Source: Cryptosporangium arvum DSM 44712
Lineage (GTDB): Bacteria > Actinomycetota > Actinomycetes > Mycobacteriales > Cryptosporangiaceae
Length of the DNA: 64,000 nt
NCBI RefSeq assembly: GCF_000585375.1
Contig: NZ_KK073874.1
Location: 1,488,001 to 1,552,000 of the forward strand
Reading direction: 5' to 3'
In this document: positions 19,364 through 27,258 of the stretch, piece by piece
Layout of the letters: the number at the start of each line of letters is the position of its first letter
Position numbering within the stretch: position 1 is the first letter of the stretch
Notes under the pieces: model-generated
What the model was told of the DNA's origin: nothing
The model's input: the letters and a program-made list of their open reading frames with translations, nothing else
The model's database searches: none
Made by a program: the position numbers and the translations under genes

Positions 19364-20313
19364 ATCTGCACCCGCAAGCCGTTGCGGACCTCGCCAGCGA
19401 AACCATCCCCGACGGGCCGGTGCCGGAGCCCACGCTCGCGGACATCGCCGCGGCGCGGGCGGCGGAGAACGACAACGCGCCGATGCTCGGCGGCCCGCCG
19501 GCGCCGGTGGCGATCGTCGTCGACCTGGAGGCCGACGGCGTCCCGATCCGGCTCTACAACCCGCGCGGCGGACGCGGAACGCCGGTGATGTTCTTCCTGC
19601 ACGGCGGCGGCTGGGTCGGCGACAGCCTGGTCACCCACGACGCCGCGTGCCGCCGGCTGGCGAACCGGTCGCACTGCGCGGTCGTGGCGATCGACTACCG
19701 GCTCGCGCCCGAGTACCCGTGGCCGGCCCAGGTCGAGGACGCCGTGCACGCGCTCGCCTGGGTCCGCGACCACGCCGACGAGCTCGGCCTGGACATCAGC
19801 CGCACCGCGGTCGTCGGCGACTCGGCGGGGGCCACGCTGGCCGCGATCCTGGCCCGCCGTGCCCGCGACGCGCACGTCGCGTTCGACTTCCAGGCGCTGA
19901 TCTACCCGCCGGTCGAGCCGTTCGCCGAGCCGCCGCTCGGCCCCGACCCGCGCGACGGCACCGAGCACGGGCTGAGCGTCGGGGAGATGAACTGGGCCTG
20001 GAAGACCTGGCTCGGAGGCGCCGACCCGGACAACGAGGACGTCGCCCCGGCGCGGATCAAGGACATGGCCGGTCTGCCGCCGACGCTCATCGTCACGGCC
20101 GAGTTCGACGTGCTGCGCGACGGCGCGGAGGCGTTCGGCGAGGCGCTCGCCGGAGCGGGGGTACCCGTGGTCACGACCCGCTACCTGGGCGTGCCCCACG
20201 GGTTCTTCCGGCGGCTCGCGGTGTACGACGCCTCGCGGGCCGCGGTCGACCAGGTGGCGGCCGCGGTGAAGGACGTGCTGGACCCGATCGCCTTCCCCGT
20301 CCAGGTTTCTTGA
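19360..20313 (+). CDS. Alpha/beta hydrolase, HSL-type esterase
   Basis: 317 aa. The hormone-sensitive-lipase signature is complete: oxyanion motif HGGGW at about residue 78, YRLAPEYPWPAQ, nucleophile GDSAG, aspartate in TAEFDVLRD and histidine in VPHGFFRR. Such cytosolic carboxylesterases cleave short acyl esters. The ATG overlaps the DUF1015 stop, so the two are coupled. Confidence 0.92.
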   Translation: MNLHPQAVADLASETIPDGPVPEPTLADIAAARAAENDNAPMLGGPPAPVAIVVDLEADGVPIRLYNPRGGRGTPVMFFLHGGGWVGDSLVTHDAACRRLANRSHCAVVAIDYRLAPEYPWPAQVEDAVHALAWVRDHADELGLDISRTAVVGDSAGATLAAILARRARDAHVAFDFQALIYPPVEPFAEPPLGPDPRDGTEHGLSVGEMNWAWKTWLGGADPDNEDVAPARIKDMAGLPPTLIVTAEFDVLRDGAEAFGEALAGAGVPVVTTRYLGVPHGFFRRLAVYDASRAAVDQVAAAVKDVLDPIAFPVQVS

Positions 20314-20326
20314 GAGGATGCGGGGC

Positions 20327-20794
20327 ATGCGCGTCTACGTTGGCTCCGACCACGCCGGATTCGAGCTGAAGCAGCACCTGGTCGAGCACCTCACGAAGGC
20401 CGGGCACGACGTCGTCGACGTCGGCCCGCACCAGTACGACGCGGAGGACGACTACCCGCCGTTCTGCCTGGACGCGGCCCGGAAGGTCGTCGCCGACCCG
20501 GGCAGCCTCGGCGTCGTGATCGGCGGGTCCGGCAACGGTGAGCAGATCGCGGCGAACAAGGTGCCCGGGGTGCGTGCCGCCCTGGCCTGGAACATCGAGA
20601 CCGCTCAGCTGACCCGCCAGCACAACGACGCGAACGTCGTCGGCATCGGGGCGCGGATGCACTCGGCCGAGGACGCCACCACGATCGTCGACGCGTTCCT
20701 CGCGACGGAGTTCAGCGGCGAGGCGCGCCACGCCCGCCGGATCGAGATCCTGGCCGAGTTCGAGCGCACGGGTGAGTACCCGCCACTGCCCTAG
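20327..20794 (+). CDS. rpiB: Ribose-5-phosphate isomerase B
   Basis: 155 aa from ATG 20327, with GAGAGGA 9 bases upstream; an ATG three codons earlier is too close to that site. The RpiB/LacAB motifs are present: VGSDHAGFELK at the N-terminus, and the active-site loop GGSGNGEQIAANK with E72, which replaces the catalytic cysteine of the E. coli enzyme as in mycobacteria. It interconverts ribose-5-phosphate and ribulose-5-phosphate in the pentose phosphate pathway. It follows the esterase by 13 bases. Confidence 0.97.
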   Translation: MRVYVGSDHAGFELKQHLVEHLTKAGHDVVDVGPHQYDAEDDYPPFCLDAARKVVADPGSLGVVIGGSGNGEQIAANKVPGVRAALAWNIETAQLTRQHNDANVVGIGARMHSAEDATTIVDAFLATEFSGEARHARRIEILAEFERTGEYPPLP

Positions 20795-21015
20795 TTCGCC
20801 GGCTTGATGCCGGGCGGCAGGTTCTGGGTCGGGACGTACCGGCGGCGGACCAGGACGAGGTCCCGTTCGGCCTCGGCCAGGTCCTCGTCGGTCGGCTGGG
20901 ACGCGTCCCGGGCGCGCAGGGCGGCGTGCGTGCTCAGCTGGGAGGGGCCGGCGCCGACGAGCCCGCGGAGCACCTTGTCGTCGGACGGCTGCTCGGGCCG
21001 GGGAGGCTCGGGCAC
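20791..21015 (-). CDS. Small conserved-looking protein between rpiB and nei
   Basis: About 74 aa if the GTG at 21015 is the start; the start is uncertain because no clear ribosome site is visible. The stretch KVLRGLVGAGPSQLSTHAALRARDASQPTDEDLAEAERDLVLVRR is charged, well ordered and ends in a disordered NLPPGIKPAN tail; I recall similar small proteins beside rpiB in actinobacteria. No function known. The stop overlaps the rpiB stop. Confidence 0.6.
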   Translation of the reverse strand: MPEPPRPEQPSDDKVLRGLVGAGPSQLSTHAALRARDASQPTDEDLAEAERDLVLVRRRYVPTQNLPPGIKPAN

Positions 21016-21093
21016 CTCGACGTGCCGTTCGCGCTTGCGTCTTGCACGATGGCGATGGGTTTCGATGGGGAGCCCCCAGCAACGAGGAGAAGC

Positions 21094-21888
21094 GTGCCCG
21101 AAGGTCACACGATCCACCGGTTGGCCCGACGGCACAAGCGGCTGTTCGGCGGCGCGGTGGTGGGGGCCTCGAGCCCGCAGGGACGCTTCGAGGCCGGGGC
21201 CGCCGGCCTGGACGGGCTGACGCTGCGCGGCACGGACGCGCACGGCAAGCACCTGTTCCACGACTACGGTGACCGCTGGCTCCACGTCCACCTGGGCCTG
21301 TACGGAACGTTCACCGACGGCACGGGGGAGCCGCCCGCGGTCCGGGGGCAGATCCGGCTGCGGCTGACCGGGGGACGCAAGGGTCCGGTCTGGGCCGAGC
21401 TGCGTGGGCCGACGGCCTGCGAGGTGCTCGACGACGGAGCGCGGGACGCGTTACTGGCACGGCTCGGCCCCGACCCGCTCCGCCCGGACGCCGAGCCCGA
21501 CCTGGCCTGGCGGCGCGTCAGCCGTAGCCGCACGTCGATCGGCGCGCTGTTGATGCGCCAGGACGTGCTCTCCGGCGTCGGCAACGTGTACCGCGCGGAG
21601 GCGCTGTTCCGTGGCGGGATCGACCCGTACCGGGCCGGTCGGGACGTCTCCCGGGCCGAGTGGGACGCGGTCTGGGACGACCTGGTCGTGATGATGACCG
21701 ACGGGGTGCGGGCCGGACGCATCCGGACCCTCCGGCCGGAGCACAAGCTGCGTGAGCCGGCCGGTCGCGGCGCCGGCCGCTACGTCTACCACCGGGCCGC
21801 GCGGCCGTGCCGGCTCTGCGGAACGCCGGTGCGGACGGCCGTCGTCGAGGGGCGGAACCTATTCTGGTGCCCGCTATGTCAGAAGTGA
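21094..21888 (+). CDS. Fpg/Nei-family DNA glycosylase (Nei2-like)
   Basis: 264 aa from GTG 21094 after GAGGAGA. The processed N-terminus PEGHTIHR supplies the catalytic proline and glutamate. The helix-two-turn-helix region is at VLSGVGNVYRAEALF, and the C-terminal zinc finger is CRLC ... CPLC over the last 27 residues. The PEGHTIHRLA start is typical of Nei2 endonuclease VIII in actinobacteria, which excises oxidised pyrimidines and nicks the abasic site. It converges on the next gene with a 15-base overlap. Confidence 0.93.
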   Translation: MPEGHTIHRLARRHKRLFGGAVVGASSPQGRFEAGAAGLDGLTLRGTDAHGKHLFHDYGDRWLHVHLGLYGTFTDGTGEPPAVRGQIRLRLTGGRKGPVWAELRGPTACEVLDDGARDALLARLGPDPLRPDAEPDLAWRRVSRSRTSIGALLMRQDVLSGVGNVYRAEALFRGGIDPYRAGRDVSRAEWDAVWDDLVVMMTDGVRAGRIRTLRPEHKLREPAGRGAGRYVYHRAARPCRLCGTPVRTAVVEGRNLFWCPLCQK

Positions 21889-22272
21889 GGTTCTGACCTC
21901 GAGCTCGAACCAGATCCGCTTCCCGGGGCGCGCCGGACCCTGGGGTTCGACGCCCCAGCGGTCGGACATCGCGTTCACCAGCGCGAGGCCGCGGCCGGAC
22001 GTCGCGTCGGGGTCGAAACTGCCCATCCGCGGCGGCTCGAACGCGTCGTCGTGCACCTCGATGCGGACGCGGCCCCGGTCGCCGGTCGTGACGATCAGCA
22101 CGCGCGCCCGGGAGCGCGCGTGCACGACGGCGTTCGTCACCAGCTCGGTGACCAACAGCTCGGCCGCATCCACCAGTTCGACGTCCGCCTGCGGGCCGAG
22201 CGTGTCGGCCACGAACCGCCGCGCCAGCCGGGGGCTGCGTGGTACGGGTTCGAGCTCGATCAGGGCGCGGAT
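21874..22272 (-). CDS. Anti-sigma-type ATP-binding protein (HATPase_c)
   Basis: The GHKL fold shows an N box (AELLVTELVTNAVVHA), a G1 region (DDAFEPPRMGSF) and GRGLALVNAMSDRWG. Such single-domain kinases of the RsbW/SpoIIAB group phosphorylate or sequester anti-sigma antagonists. The first usable start codon is GTG 22212 (112 aa), but this would cut off the first helix (PRSPRLARRFVADTL). The only good ribosome site, AGGAGG at 22279-22284, stands six bases before an ATC at 22272, and I give that longer form of 132 aa. CTG 22263 is a further option. Confidence 0.8.
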   Translation of the reverse strand: MRALIELEPVPRSPRLARRFVADTLGPQADVELVDAAELLVTELVTNAVVHARSRARVLIVTTGDRGRVRIEVHDDAFEPPRMGSFDPDATSGRGLALVNAMSDRWGVEPQGPARPGKRIWFELEVRTSLLT

Positions 22273-22383
22273 CGGGCACCTCCTCGGGTCGCGCTATCGA
22301 ACTGTGACGGACGCGGCTTCTAGCCGGTTAGTTCTTATTTTGCTGCTTTGTCATACATCGTCGGGACTCGGGTAGCGCGCGGC

Positions 22384-22399
22384 TGTCCGGGACCGGACA
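22384..22399. promoter_or_regulatory. Dyad in the divergent regulatory gap
   Basis: TGTCCG-N4-CGGACA, perfect 6-bp arms. It lies in the 267-bp gap between the ATPase gene and the 125-aa gene, a gap that is AT-richer than its surroundings, as promoters are here. Probable operator; factor unknown. Confidence 0.4.
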
Positions 22400-22539
22400 A
22401 ATTCGGACTCTTGAACGGTACGGAGAGAGATGTGACATATACGAAACCCGCTAGACGTTCTGACGTCGCCCGGCCGGGGTAGGCATGGGTGAGTACGAGT
22501 GGTGGGCCTTCGAGGCCTGCCAGAAAGAAGAGGAACCTG

Positions 22540-22917
22540 ATGCGGGACCACGTCATCGTGAAGAACGAACGCCGGGCCCTCCTGGCTTACTCATCGAGCA
22601 CCCAACCCGCCGACGGCCCGGAGTTCAGTCACTTCCTCCGGGGTGCGGCAGCGGCCCTCGACTGGGCGACGAACACCGTCGCGAACGCGCCGGTCGGTCC
22701 GGGCAGCGGCCCGGCGGACGCCGCGCTGATCGCGGCCGAGATCGAACTGTGTGACGTCCTGCTCGCCGGGTCGGTGTCAGCGTTGACGCCGGTACGCAAG
22801 GACCCGCACTACGTCAACGGCGTCGAGCACGCCCTGCGGTGGCTGCTGGAGCTCGAGGCCGAGCCGCCGGTGCCGCTGATCGAGGACGACGCGCCGGTCG
22901 CCGTGCCGGCAGCTTGA
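22540..22917 (+). CDS. Unknown 125-aa protein upstream of the repeat-peptide cassette
   Basis: ATG 22540 after GAAGAGGA. The protein is soluble and mostly helical (FSHFLRGAAAALDWATNTVANAP, AALIAAEIELCDVLLAGSVSALTP, HYVNGVEHALRWLLELEAE) with a short acidic Pro/Ala/Val tail. There is no known motif. It is 75 bp upstream of the repeat peptide and may be cotranscribed with it, but its own family is not recognised. Confidence 0.7.
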   Translation: MRDHVIVKNERRALLAYSSSTQPADGPEFSHFLRGAAAALDWATNTVANAPVGPGSGPADAALIAAEIELCDVLLAGSVSALTPVRKDPHYVNGVEHALRWLLELEAEPPVPLIEDDAPVAVPAA

Positions 22918-22992
22918 TCGACGAAACGAGTTTGCCGCCCGCCGACCTGGGAACATGCCACGACGTTCAAGCTTCCACAGGAAGGAACGTCA

Positions 22993-23277
22993 ATGGCGAT
23001 CAACGACGACGACATCGTCACCTCGGGCTCAGGCCGCGCCGAAGGCACGGCTGACGGTGGCGCGAACCCGGGCGGTCACGACGGCGGCGCCGACGGTGGC
23101 GCCGACGGTGGTGCCGAGGGTCCGGCCGACGGTGGCGCGAACCCGGGTGGCCACGACGGTGGCGCGGACGGCGGTGCCGACGGTGGTGCCGAGGGTCCGG
23201 CCGACGGTGGCGCGAACCCGGGTGGCCACGACGGTGGCGCGGACGGCGGTGCCGACGGCGGCGCGTCGCGGCTGTGA
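22993..23277 (+). CDS. Asp/Gly/Ala-rich three-repeat peptide, candidate modified-peptide precursor
   Basis: 94 aa from ATG 22993 after AGGAAGGA. A 19-residue acidic leader-like segment (MAINDDDIVTSGSGRAEGT) is followed by three 25-residue repeats (20-44, 45-69, 70-94), each made of ADGGANPGGHDGG then further A-D-G-G steps; the third ends in SRL. Each repeat has a single Asn-Pro and a single His. No hydrophobic segment and no cysteine. The TGA overlaps the GTG of the JmjC oxygenase gene, so peptide and enzyme are translationally coupled. A ribosomally made, post-translationally hydroxylated peptide is the idea; a structural or calcium-binding role is an alternative. Confidence 0.8.
   Translation: MAINDDDIVTSGSGRAEGTADGGANPGGHDGGADGGADGGAEGPADGGANPGGHDGGADGGADGGAEGPADGGANPGGHDGGADGGADGGASRL
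23050..23274 (+). repeat. Three 75-bp in-frame tandem repeats
   Basis: Copies at 23050-23124, 23125-23199 and 23200-23274. Copies 2 and 3 are identical over their first 59 bp; copies 1 and 2 differ at seven third-codon positions only, all synonymous. Confidence 0.9.
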
Positions 23278-24485
23278 CTGATTCTTCGCTGCGGACGACC
23301 GGCCTTCCGGCCGGTCGTCCGGCGTTGGAGCGCTGTATCTCGGTTCCGGTGGCGGATTTCCCCTGGGGACGTCGGCCGCTGCTGAGCACCGGCCTCGGCT
23401 TCGGTGACCTGTTCGGCCTGGACGACGTCGACGAACTGCTCACCCGCCGCGGGCTGCGGACGCCGTTCATCCGGCTGGCCAAGGGCGGCGAGGTCATCGA
23501 CCCCCGTCGGTACACCAGCTCCGGCGGTGCCGGCGCCGAGATCGCCGACCAGGTCGACGACGAGCGCGTCACCCGGCTCTTCCTCGACGGCGCCACGATC
23601 GTTCTGCAGGCGCTGCACCGCACCTGGCCACCGCTCGTCGACTTCGGACAGCAACTCGCCGCGGACCTCGGCCATCCGGTGCAGATCAACGCGTACGTCA
23701 CGCCGCCGCAGAACCAGGGCTTCTCGGCCCACTACGACGTCCACGACGTGTTCGTGCTGCAGGTGGCGGGCGAGAAGCAGTGGCGGATCCACGCACCGGT
23801 GCTCACCGACCCGCTGCGTAACCAGCCGTGGAACTCGCGGGCCGCTTCGGTCGCCGCGCGGGCGTCAGAGGAACCGGTGATCGACACCGTCCTGCGCCCC
23901 GGCGACGCGCTCTACCTGCCGCGGGGCTGGCTGCACTCGGCGACCTCGCTGGGGGAGACGTCGGTCCACCTCACGGTCGGCGTGCACCCGGTGACCCGCC
24001 ATTCGCTGGTGGAGGTGCTCGCCGGGTTGGCCGCCGAGGACCCGTCCCTGCGCGAGTCCCTGCCGCTGGGCTTCGACCCGACCGACCCGAGCCTGCTCGC
24101 CGGCGCGGTGGACGCGCTGTCGTCCTGGCTGCGGACAGTCGACGCCGACGCGGTCGCCGACCGTCTGCGTGAGCGGGTGTGGCCGCAGGGGCGGTCGGAG
24201 CCGGTGTCACCGCTGGCGCAGGAGCGAATCGTCTCGTCGCTGACCGCGGATACGCCGGTGCGGCTGCGGGGCTTCCTGCCCCACACCGTGGACGTCCGCG
24301 CGGACGGCGTCGTGCTGCGCCTGCCGGACCGGACGCTCACGCTCCCGGCGGTCACCGCCGCCGCGATGAAGACGGTTCTGTCGGGCACGGTGGTGCGCGC
24401 CGCGGAACTGCCCGATCTCGATGCCGACGACGGCCTGGTGCTGATACGGCGCCTGCTGCGTGAGGCGCTGGTGGTACCGGCTTGA
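23274..24485 (+). CDS. ROX/YcfD-type JmjC (cupin_4) 2-oxoglutarate oxygenase
   Basis: 403 aa from GTG 23274. The JmjC core is at residues about 95-245. Iron ligands read H153-x-D155 (SAHYDVHDVFVLQVAG) and H221 (LPRGWLHSATS), matching the PHFDQYDVF and PGFPH pattern of YcfD, MINA53 and NO66; the dimerisation and winged-helix parts follow (to about residue 400). This family hydroxylates Arg or His residues in proteins using O2, Fe(II) and 2-oxoglutarate. The gene overlaps both the repeat peptide (4 bases) and the ferredoxin (1 base), so the peptide is the likely substrate; a ribosomal protein is the alternative. Confidence 0.9.
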   Translation: MTDSSLRTTGLPAGRPALERCISVPVADFPWGRRPLLSTGLGFGDLFGLDDVDELLTRRGLRTPFIRLAKGGEVIDPRRYTSSGGAGAEIADQVDDERVTRLFLDGATIVLQALHRTWPPLVDFGQQLAADLGHPVQINAYVTPPQNQGFSAHYDVHDVFVLQVAGEKQWRIHAPVLTDPLRNQPWNSRAASVAARASEEPVIDTVLRPGDALYLPRGWLHSATSLGETSVHLTVGVHPVTRHSLVEVLAGLAAEDPSLRESLPLGFDPTDPSLLAGAVDALSSWLRTVDADAVADRLRERVWPQGRSEPVSPLAQERIVSSLTADTPVRLRGFLPHTVDVRADGVVLRLPDRTLTLPAVTAAAMKTVLSGTVVRAAELPDLDADDGLVLIRRLLREALVVPA

Positions 24486-25315
24486 TGCCGCGCTGCGCGG
24501 TCACCGCCCGGGAACGTGGCGACCAGCTGTTCGCCACGGCCGCGCCCGGGGAGCGCTGGCTGCTGGTGGAGCATCCCGGGCCGTGGCCCCGCCGGGCCTT
24601 CGAGGCGTCGCCGGAGCTGACGCGCGTGGCCGAGCGGGCCGTCGCGTCCGGGTTCCGGGCGGTGCTGATCCGGCGGCCGGGGCGCTCGCCGGCCCGCGAG
24701 GTCCGGTCCTACGCCGTAGTGGACGCGCGGCCGGGGCGGGAGGGCATCTCGTGGGGGACGTTCACCGCCGAGGCGGAGTTGCTCGACGTGCCGCTCGCGC
24801 TGGATCCGTCCTTCTCGGACGAGCCGGTGCACCTGGTGTGCGCGCACGGCCGGCACGACACGTGTTGTGCGGTGGAGGGCCGGCCGGTGGCGGCCGCGCT
24901 GGCCGACGCGTACCCCGGCCGTACCTGGGAGTGTTCACACGTCGGTGGCGACCGGTTCTCGGCGAACCTCGTGCTGCTGCCGCACGGCCTGTACTACGGG
25001 AGGCTCGATCCCGGCGCGGCCCTGGAGGTGGCCGCCGCGTACCGCGCCGGCCGGGTGGTGCCCTCGCTGTTGCGCGGCCGCTCGGTGTTCGCCCCGGCCG
25101 TGCAGGCCGCCCAGCACTACGCGCGCCTGGAGAGCGGCAACGACGGCGTCGACGCGTTCGGCCCGCTGGGGATCGAGGCACTCGACGCTTCGACGACCCG
25201 TGTGCGGCTCGAGGGTGCGACGGTCACCGTGCGTATGGGCTGGTCGGAGCCGGCGGTGCTGACGTGCGCCGCCGGCGGGCCCGAGGTGGCGCGGGTGTTC
25301 AGCCGCGTTCAGTAG
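24485..25315 (+). CDS. Suc_Fer/Apd1-like thioredoxin-fold ferredoxin
   Basis: 276 aa from ATG 24485, whose A is the last base of the oxygenase stop. The sucrase/ferredoxin-like pattern is clear: LVCAHGRHDTCCAVEGRPVAAAL (C119, C127, C128), WECSHVGGDRFSANLVLLPHGLYYG (C150, H152, H167), and a second alpha/beta half. Apd1-type proteins carry a [2Fe-2S] cluster held by Cys and His. A redox role next to an Fe(II) oxygenase fits re-reduction of its iron. Its end overlaps a convergent gene by 7 bases. Confidence 0.85.
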   Translation: MPRCAVTARERGDQLFATAAPGERWLLVEHPGPWPRRAFEASPELTRVAERAVASGFRAVLIRRPGRSPAREVRSYAVVDARPGREGISWGTFTAEAELLDVPLALDPSFSDEPVHLVCAHGRHDTCCAVEGRPVAAALADAYPGRTWECSHVGGDRFSANLVLLPHGLYYGRLDPGAALEVAAAYRAGRVVPSLLRGRSVFAPAVQAAQHYARLESGNDGVDAFGPLGIEALDASTTRVRLEGATVTVRMGWSEPAVLTCAAGGPEVARVFSRVQ

Positions 25316-25686
25316 GCGTGGCCGTTGATCGTGGGCGGCGCGACCATCCGCTCCCACTCGAGGAAGTTGTCGGTCTCGGCGAAGAGCGCGCCGGCCAGGT
25401 ACACCGCGACCGCGACGTCGTCGGCGAGGCCGAAGATCGTCATGAACAGCTCCGGCATCGCGTCGACCGGGGAGACGACGTAGGCGACGCCGACGCCGAG
25501 CAGGGCCAGCTTCAGCCGGGACAGCCCGGGGTACTGGCCGGACGCCGAGGCGCGGATCATGCGCGGGACCGCGCCGATCCGGGCGCCGATCGACGGCGAG
25601 CCCGGACGGGACGCTTCGCGGGCCACCTTGGCCGCGGCGGCGAGCCGGGTCTTGCGTCGCAGGGGACCACTTCCGGTGCGAGCCAT
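25309..25686 (-). CDS. YkvA/DUF1232 membrane protein
   Basis: 125 aa from ATG 25686 after GGAGGT. The C-terminal half has the DUF1232 core (LALLGVGVAYVVSPVDAMPELFMTIFGLADDVAVAVYLAGAL), two short hydrophobic hairpins with the SPVD-P signature. The N-terminus is basic and disordered. Function unknown in all members I know of. Stands alone. Confidence 0.85.
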   Translation of the reverse strand: MARTGSGPLRRKTRLAAAAKVAREASRPGSPSIGARIGAVPRMIRASASGQYPGLSRLKLALLGVGVAYVVSPVDAMPELFMTIFGLADDVAVAVYLAGALFAETDNFLEWERMVAPPTINGHAY

Positions 25687-25766
25687 GAGAACACCTCCAG
25701 TGTCTGTCTCCTTGATACCCGCCGAGAGCAACGCGACGCGTCCGATGCGTGTTCCGGCGGCGGACG

Positions 25767-26423
25767 TCAGGACGCCTTGGTGGTGGCGCAGGTCCTGGGG
25801 GCCGGACGCCGGCCGGCGGCGAAGGCGGCCGGGGAGACGCCCATGAGTTGACGGAACTCGCGTCCGAGGTGGGACTGGTCGTAGTAGCCGGCCTGCGCGG
25901 CGAGCTGAGCGAACGGCGCCGACCCGATCTCGTCCAGAACCCGTCGGACCCGCTGGATGCGGGCGTAGTGCTTCGGTGACACGCCGACGGCGGCGGCGAA
26001 CCGGTTGCGCAGGTGCCGCTCGCTCACGCCCAGATCGTCGGCGACCGCGGCGATCGGTGTGCCACCGGCGAGCCGGGCCGCCGCCGCGTCGACCCAGCGG
26101 GTTTCCCGGTCCGCGGCCGGCGCGGCGGCCGCCAGATACGGTTCGAGCACGGCGCCCGGCCGGGAGGGTGCCGCCAGCCAGCGCTCGGCCAGCTGCCCGG
26201 CGTCCGCCGACGGCAGCGGGACCACCTGATCGGTGAACTCGGTCACCGGCATCCCGAACGCGGCCCGCGCCTGCCCCGCGGTCAGGCGGAACCGCGGCGC
26301 GACGGGGTTCCCGTTCGGCTCGTAGTAGAGCGCGCGGGTACGCGGCCCGAGGACGACGAGCTCCGGGCGGCCCGTGCAGCAGACCGAGAGCACGATCTCG
26401 GTCGTCGTGGTGGGCGCGTGCAT
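25767..26423 (-). CDS. AraC-family transcriptional regulator
   Basis: 218 aa from ATG 26423; a longer frame to 26459 is possible but unneeded. The N-terminal half (MHAPTTTTEIVLSVCCTGRPELVVLGPRTRALYY) is the effector part seen in small AraC proteins of actinobacteria. The C-terminal half has two helix-turn-helix motifs (IAAVADDLGVSERHLRNRF and FAQLAAQAGYYDQSHLGREFR). It is divergent from an NmrA-like reductase across 88 bp and very likely controls it. Confidence 0.92.
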   Translation of the reverse strand: MHAPTTTTEIVLSVCCTGRPELVVLGPRTRALYYEPNGNPVAPRFRLTAGQARAAFGMPVTEFTDQVVPLPSADAGQLAERWLAAPSRPGAVLEPYLAAAAPAADRETRWVDAAAARLAGGTPIAAVADDLGVSERHLRNRFAAAVGVSPKHYARIQRVRRVLDEIGSAPFAQLAAQAGYYDQSHLGREFRQLMGVSPAAFAAGRRPAPRTCATTKAS

Positions 26424-26511
26424 CACGTCTTCGAGCGTAGGGGCTGAGCGGGCGCGCACCAGTTCCGAAACGTCCTATCCAGCGCCTCCGGGGGCGGCCC
26501 AGGGTGGCGCC

Positions 26512-27258
26512 ATGATTCTGGTGACTGGTGCCACGGGCACGATCGGTTCCGCTCTCGTCGAGGTTCTCACCGCCGCCGGAGAGCCGTTCCGGACGATGAG
26601 CCGACGACCGTCCGCGGGTGTCCGCGGCGACTACGCGGACGCCGACTCGCTGCGCGCCGCGGTGAAGGACGTCGACGCGGTGTTCCTGCTGACCCCACCG
26701 GGGCCGTCGGCGCCGGCGCAGGACCTGGCGCTGCTGGAGGCCGCGGCCGGGGTGCGCCGGATCGTGAAGCTCTCCGCGTTCGGCGTCGACGAAGGGCTCG
26801 CACCCTGGCACGAGCCCGGCGAGGAGGCCGTGCGGTCCGGCGACCGGGAGTGGACGATCCTGCGGCCGTCGATGTTCGCGTCGAACGTGCGGTGGTGGCA
26901 ACCGTCGATCCGCGCCGGTGAGCCGATCCGGAACTTCACCGGCGAGGGGAAGCTGGGCGTGGTCGACCCGCGTGACGTCGCGGCGGTGGCGGCGGTGGCG
27001 CTGACCGGCGGAACGTCCGGCGTGCACACGTTGACCGGGCCGGAGCTGCTGAGCACGCCGGAGCAGGTGGCGATCCTCGCTTCGGTGCTGGGCCGGCCGC
27101 TCTCGACCGTGGAGGCCGCCGGCTCGGAGCCGGGCTACGCGTACGTGCGCTCGGGCCGGGGTGCGGTCGTCACCGACGACGTGCCGCGCCTCCTCGGCCG
27201 CCCGGCCCGGACGTTCCGCGAGTGGGTCGTCGACCACGCGGACACACTGGGGGCGTGA
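26512..27258 (+). CDS. NmrA/azoreductase-like NAD(P)-binding protein
   Basis: 248 aa from ATG 26512. The Rossmann start ILVTGATGTIGSALVE binds the dinucleotide; RTMSRRPSAG with arginines after strand 2 points to NADP. The YxxxK catalytic pair of classical SDRs is absent, as in NmrA/QorB atypical SDRs, which act as sensors or quinone reductases. AraC regulator is divergent upstream. The stop overlaps a decayed DUF4440 gene (GTGA). Confidence 0.9.
   Translation: MILVTGATGTIGSALVEVLTAAGEPFRTMSRRPSAGVRGDYADADSLRAAVKDVDAVFLLTPPGPSAPAQDLALLEAAAGVRRIVKLSAFGVDEGLAPWHEPGEEAVRSGDREWTILRPSMFASNVRWWQPSIRAGEPIRNFTGEGKLGVVDPRDVAAVAAVALTGGTSGVHTLTGPELLSTPEQVAILASVLGRPLSTVEAAGSEPGYAYVRSGRGAVVTDDVPRLLGRPARTFREWVVDHADTLGA

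Noticed and set aside
23274-24485. Plain ribosomal oxygenase (YcfD orthologue) rather than a peptide-modifying enzyme
   Set aside because: Kept as an alternative, but the double overlap with the repeat peptide and ferredoxin genes makes a dedicated role more likely than a housekeeping one.
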